From Methanosarcinales archaeon (GTDB lineage Archaea > Halobacteriota > Methanosarcinia > Methanosarcinales > Methanogasteraceae), in NCBI GenBank assembly GCA_030605805.1, contig JAUWHQ010000200.1, positions 1 through 5,294 on the forward strand: a stretch of DNA of 5,294 nucleotides, given 5' to 3'. The notes below the pieces were generated by a model, which saw only the letters and a program-made list of their open reading frames with translations, was not told the origin of the DNA and ran no database searches. The translations under genes were made by a program, and so were the position numbers. Shown in pieces: positions 5,045 to 5,294 of this stretch; the stretch's first letter is position 1, and every line of letters begins with the position of its first letter.

Positions 5045-5294
5045 TGGTGGGGACGCCCGACAGATGTCTCACTTACACAGTATCTCCGAATCCGCGAGAA
5101 TTCACAAGAACATCGAGAGCACACAGACTAAACCCCCCCTTCCATTCCGAGAAGAAAACTGCTATGAGGTGGACATACCGCCATTGAACCCCGCATGTTG
5201 TTCCAATGGCATAACAACGCGATAGCTCCCTGTTGTCTATCCGTTCGCCCTCGCAGATTTCCTCTCTGCCCGCGCAACCCGTTCGTTGCTCATC
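5045..5294. other. Downstream region without a confident gene
   Basis: No recognised gene. A 47-codon frame on the + strand (ATG 5044 to TGA 5187) overlaps the DUF1894 stop as TGATG and has GGAGGT at 5033-5038, but that site is made by glycine codons of DUF1894 and the product (basic, rich in Thr, Arg and Pro) resembles nothing I know. On the - strand a frame stays open from the window edge to a TAA at 5073-5075 (73 residues, five cysteines, no ATG in view). A second - frame, ending at TAG 5237-5239, gives a short charged tail starting MSNERVARAERK and could be the 3' end of a gene entering from the right. The + strand is C-rich and stop-poor, so open frames here are weak evidence. No T-run terminator is seen. 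Confidence 0.4.
5180..5210. repeat. 7-bp inverted repeat downstream of the operon
   Basis: GCCATTG (5180-5186) and CAATGGC (5204-5210) are exact reverse complements separated by 17 bases. There is no following T-run, so it is not a typical archaeal or rho-independent terminator. GATAG/CTATC at 5221-5225 and 5237-5241 makes a second, weaker pair just beyond. These could help transcript processing or be chance. Confidence 0.3.

Noticed and set aside
5230..5294. Match of GCGAGGGCG on the minus strand near the right end with the left-edge repeat (55-63)
   Set aside because: Only about nine bases in GC-rich sequence, with flanks that do not align; likely chance rather than a repeat pair bounding the region.

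Overview
The window is archaeal, most likely from a methanogen or a related methane- or alkane-oxidising euryarchaeon. Three things point this way. It encodes an archaeal DNA topoisomerase VI B subunit of the long form with an extra C-terminal domain, as in Methanosarcina. It carries a DUF1890-DUF1894 gene pair, families known essentially from methanogens and their close relatives. Its gene starts are preceded by archaeal TATA-like boxes and Shine-Dalgarno sites. The species cannot be named from the sequence.

Layout: positions 1-78 hold GC-rich imperfect repeats, partly inverted. Positions 79-250 are a non-coding leader with a TATA-like box. top6B fills 251-2122. A 119-base gap (2123-2241) contains a perfect 12-base palindrome, two tandem TATA-like boxes and a small hairpin, and looks like the promoter of the next unit. 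From 2242 to 5044 six genes on the + strand abut or overlap: moaD-like, moaE, fdhD, a moeB/thiF-type E1-like gene, a DUF1890 gene and a DUF1894 gene. The last 250 bases (5045-5294) have no confident gene, although two weak open frames and an inverted repeat lie there.

How the genes fit together: MoaD carries sulfur as a C-terminal thiocarboxylate. The MoeB-like enzyme adenylates that terminus. MoaE with MoaD forms molybdopterin synthase, which makes the dithiolene of the Mo/W pterin cofactor. FdhD-family proteins act later, passing sulfur to the metal cofactor of formate dehydrogenase-type enzymes. In a methanogen-like cell the client could be a formate dehydrogenase or the related formylmethanofuran dehydrogenase; neither is in the window. 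The tight coupling of the two uncharacterised methanogen-associated genes to this set is the most interesting feature: it suggests, without proving, that DUF1890 and DUF1894 work in Mo/W-cofactor or sulfur-transfer chemistry. The FdhD here also lacks the usual CxxC pair and keeps a single cysteine there.
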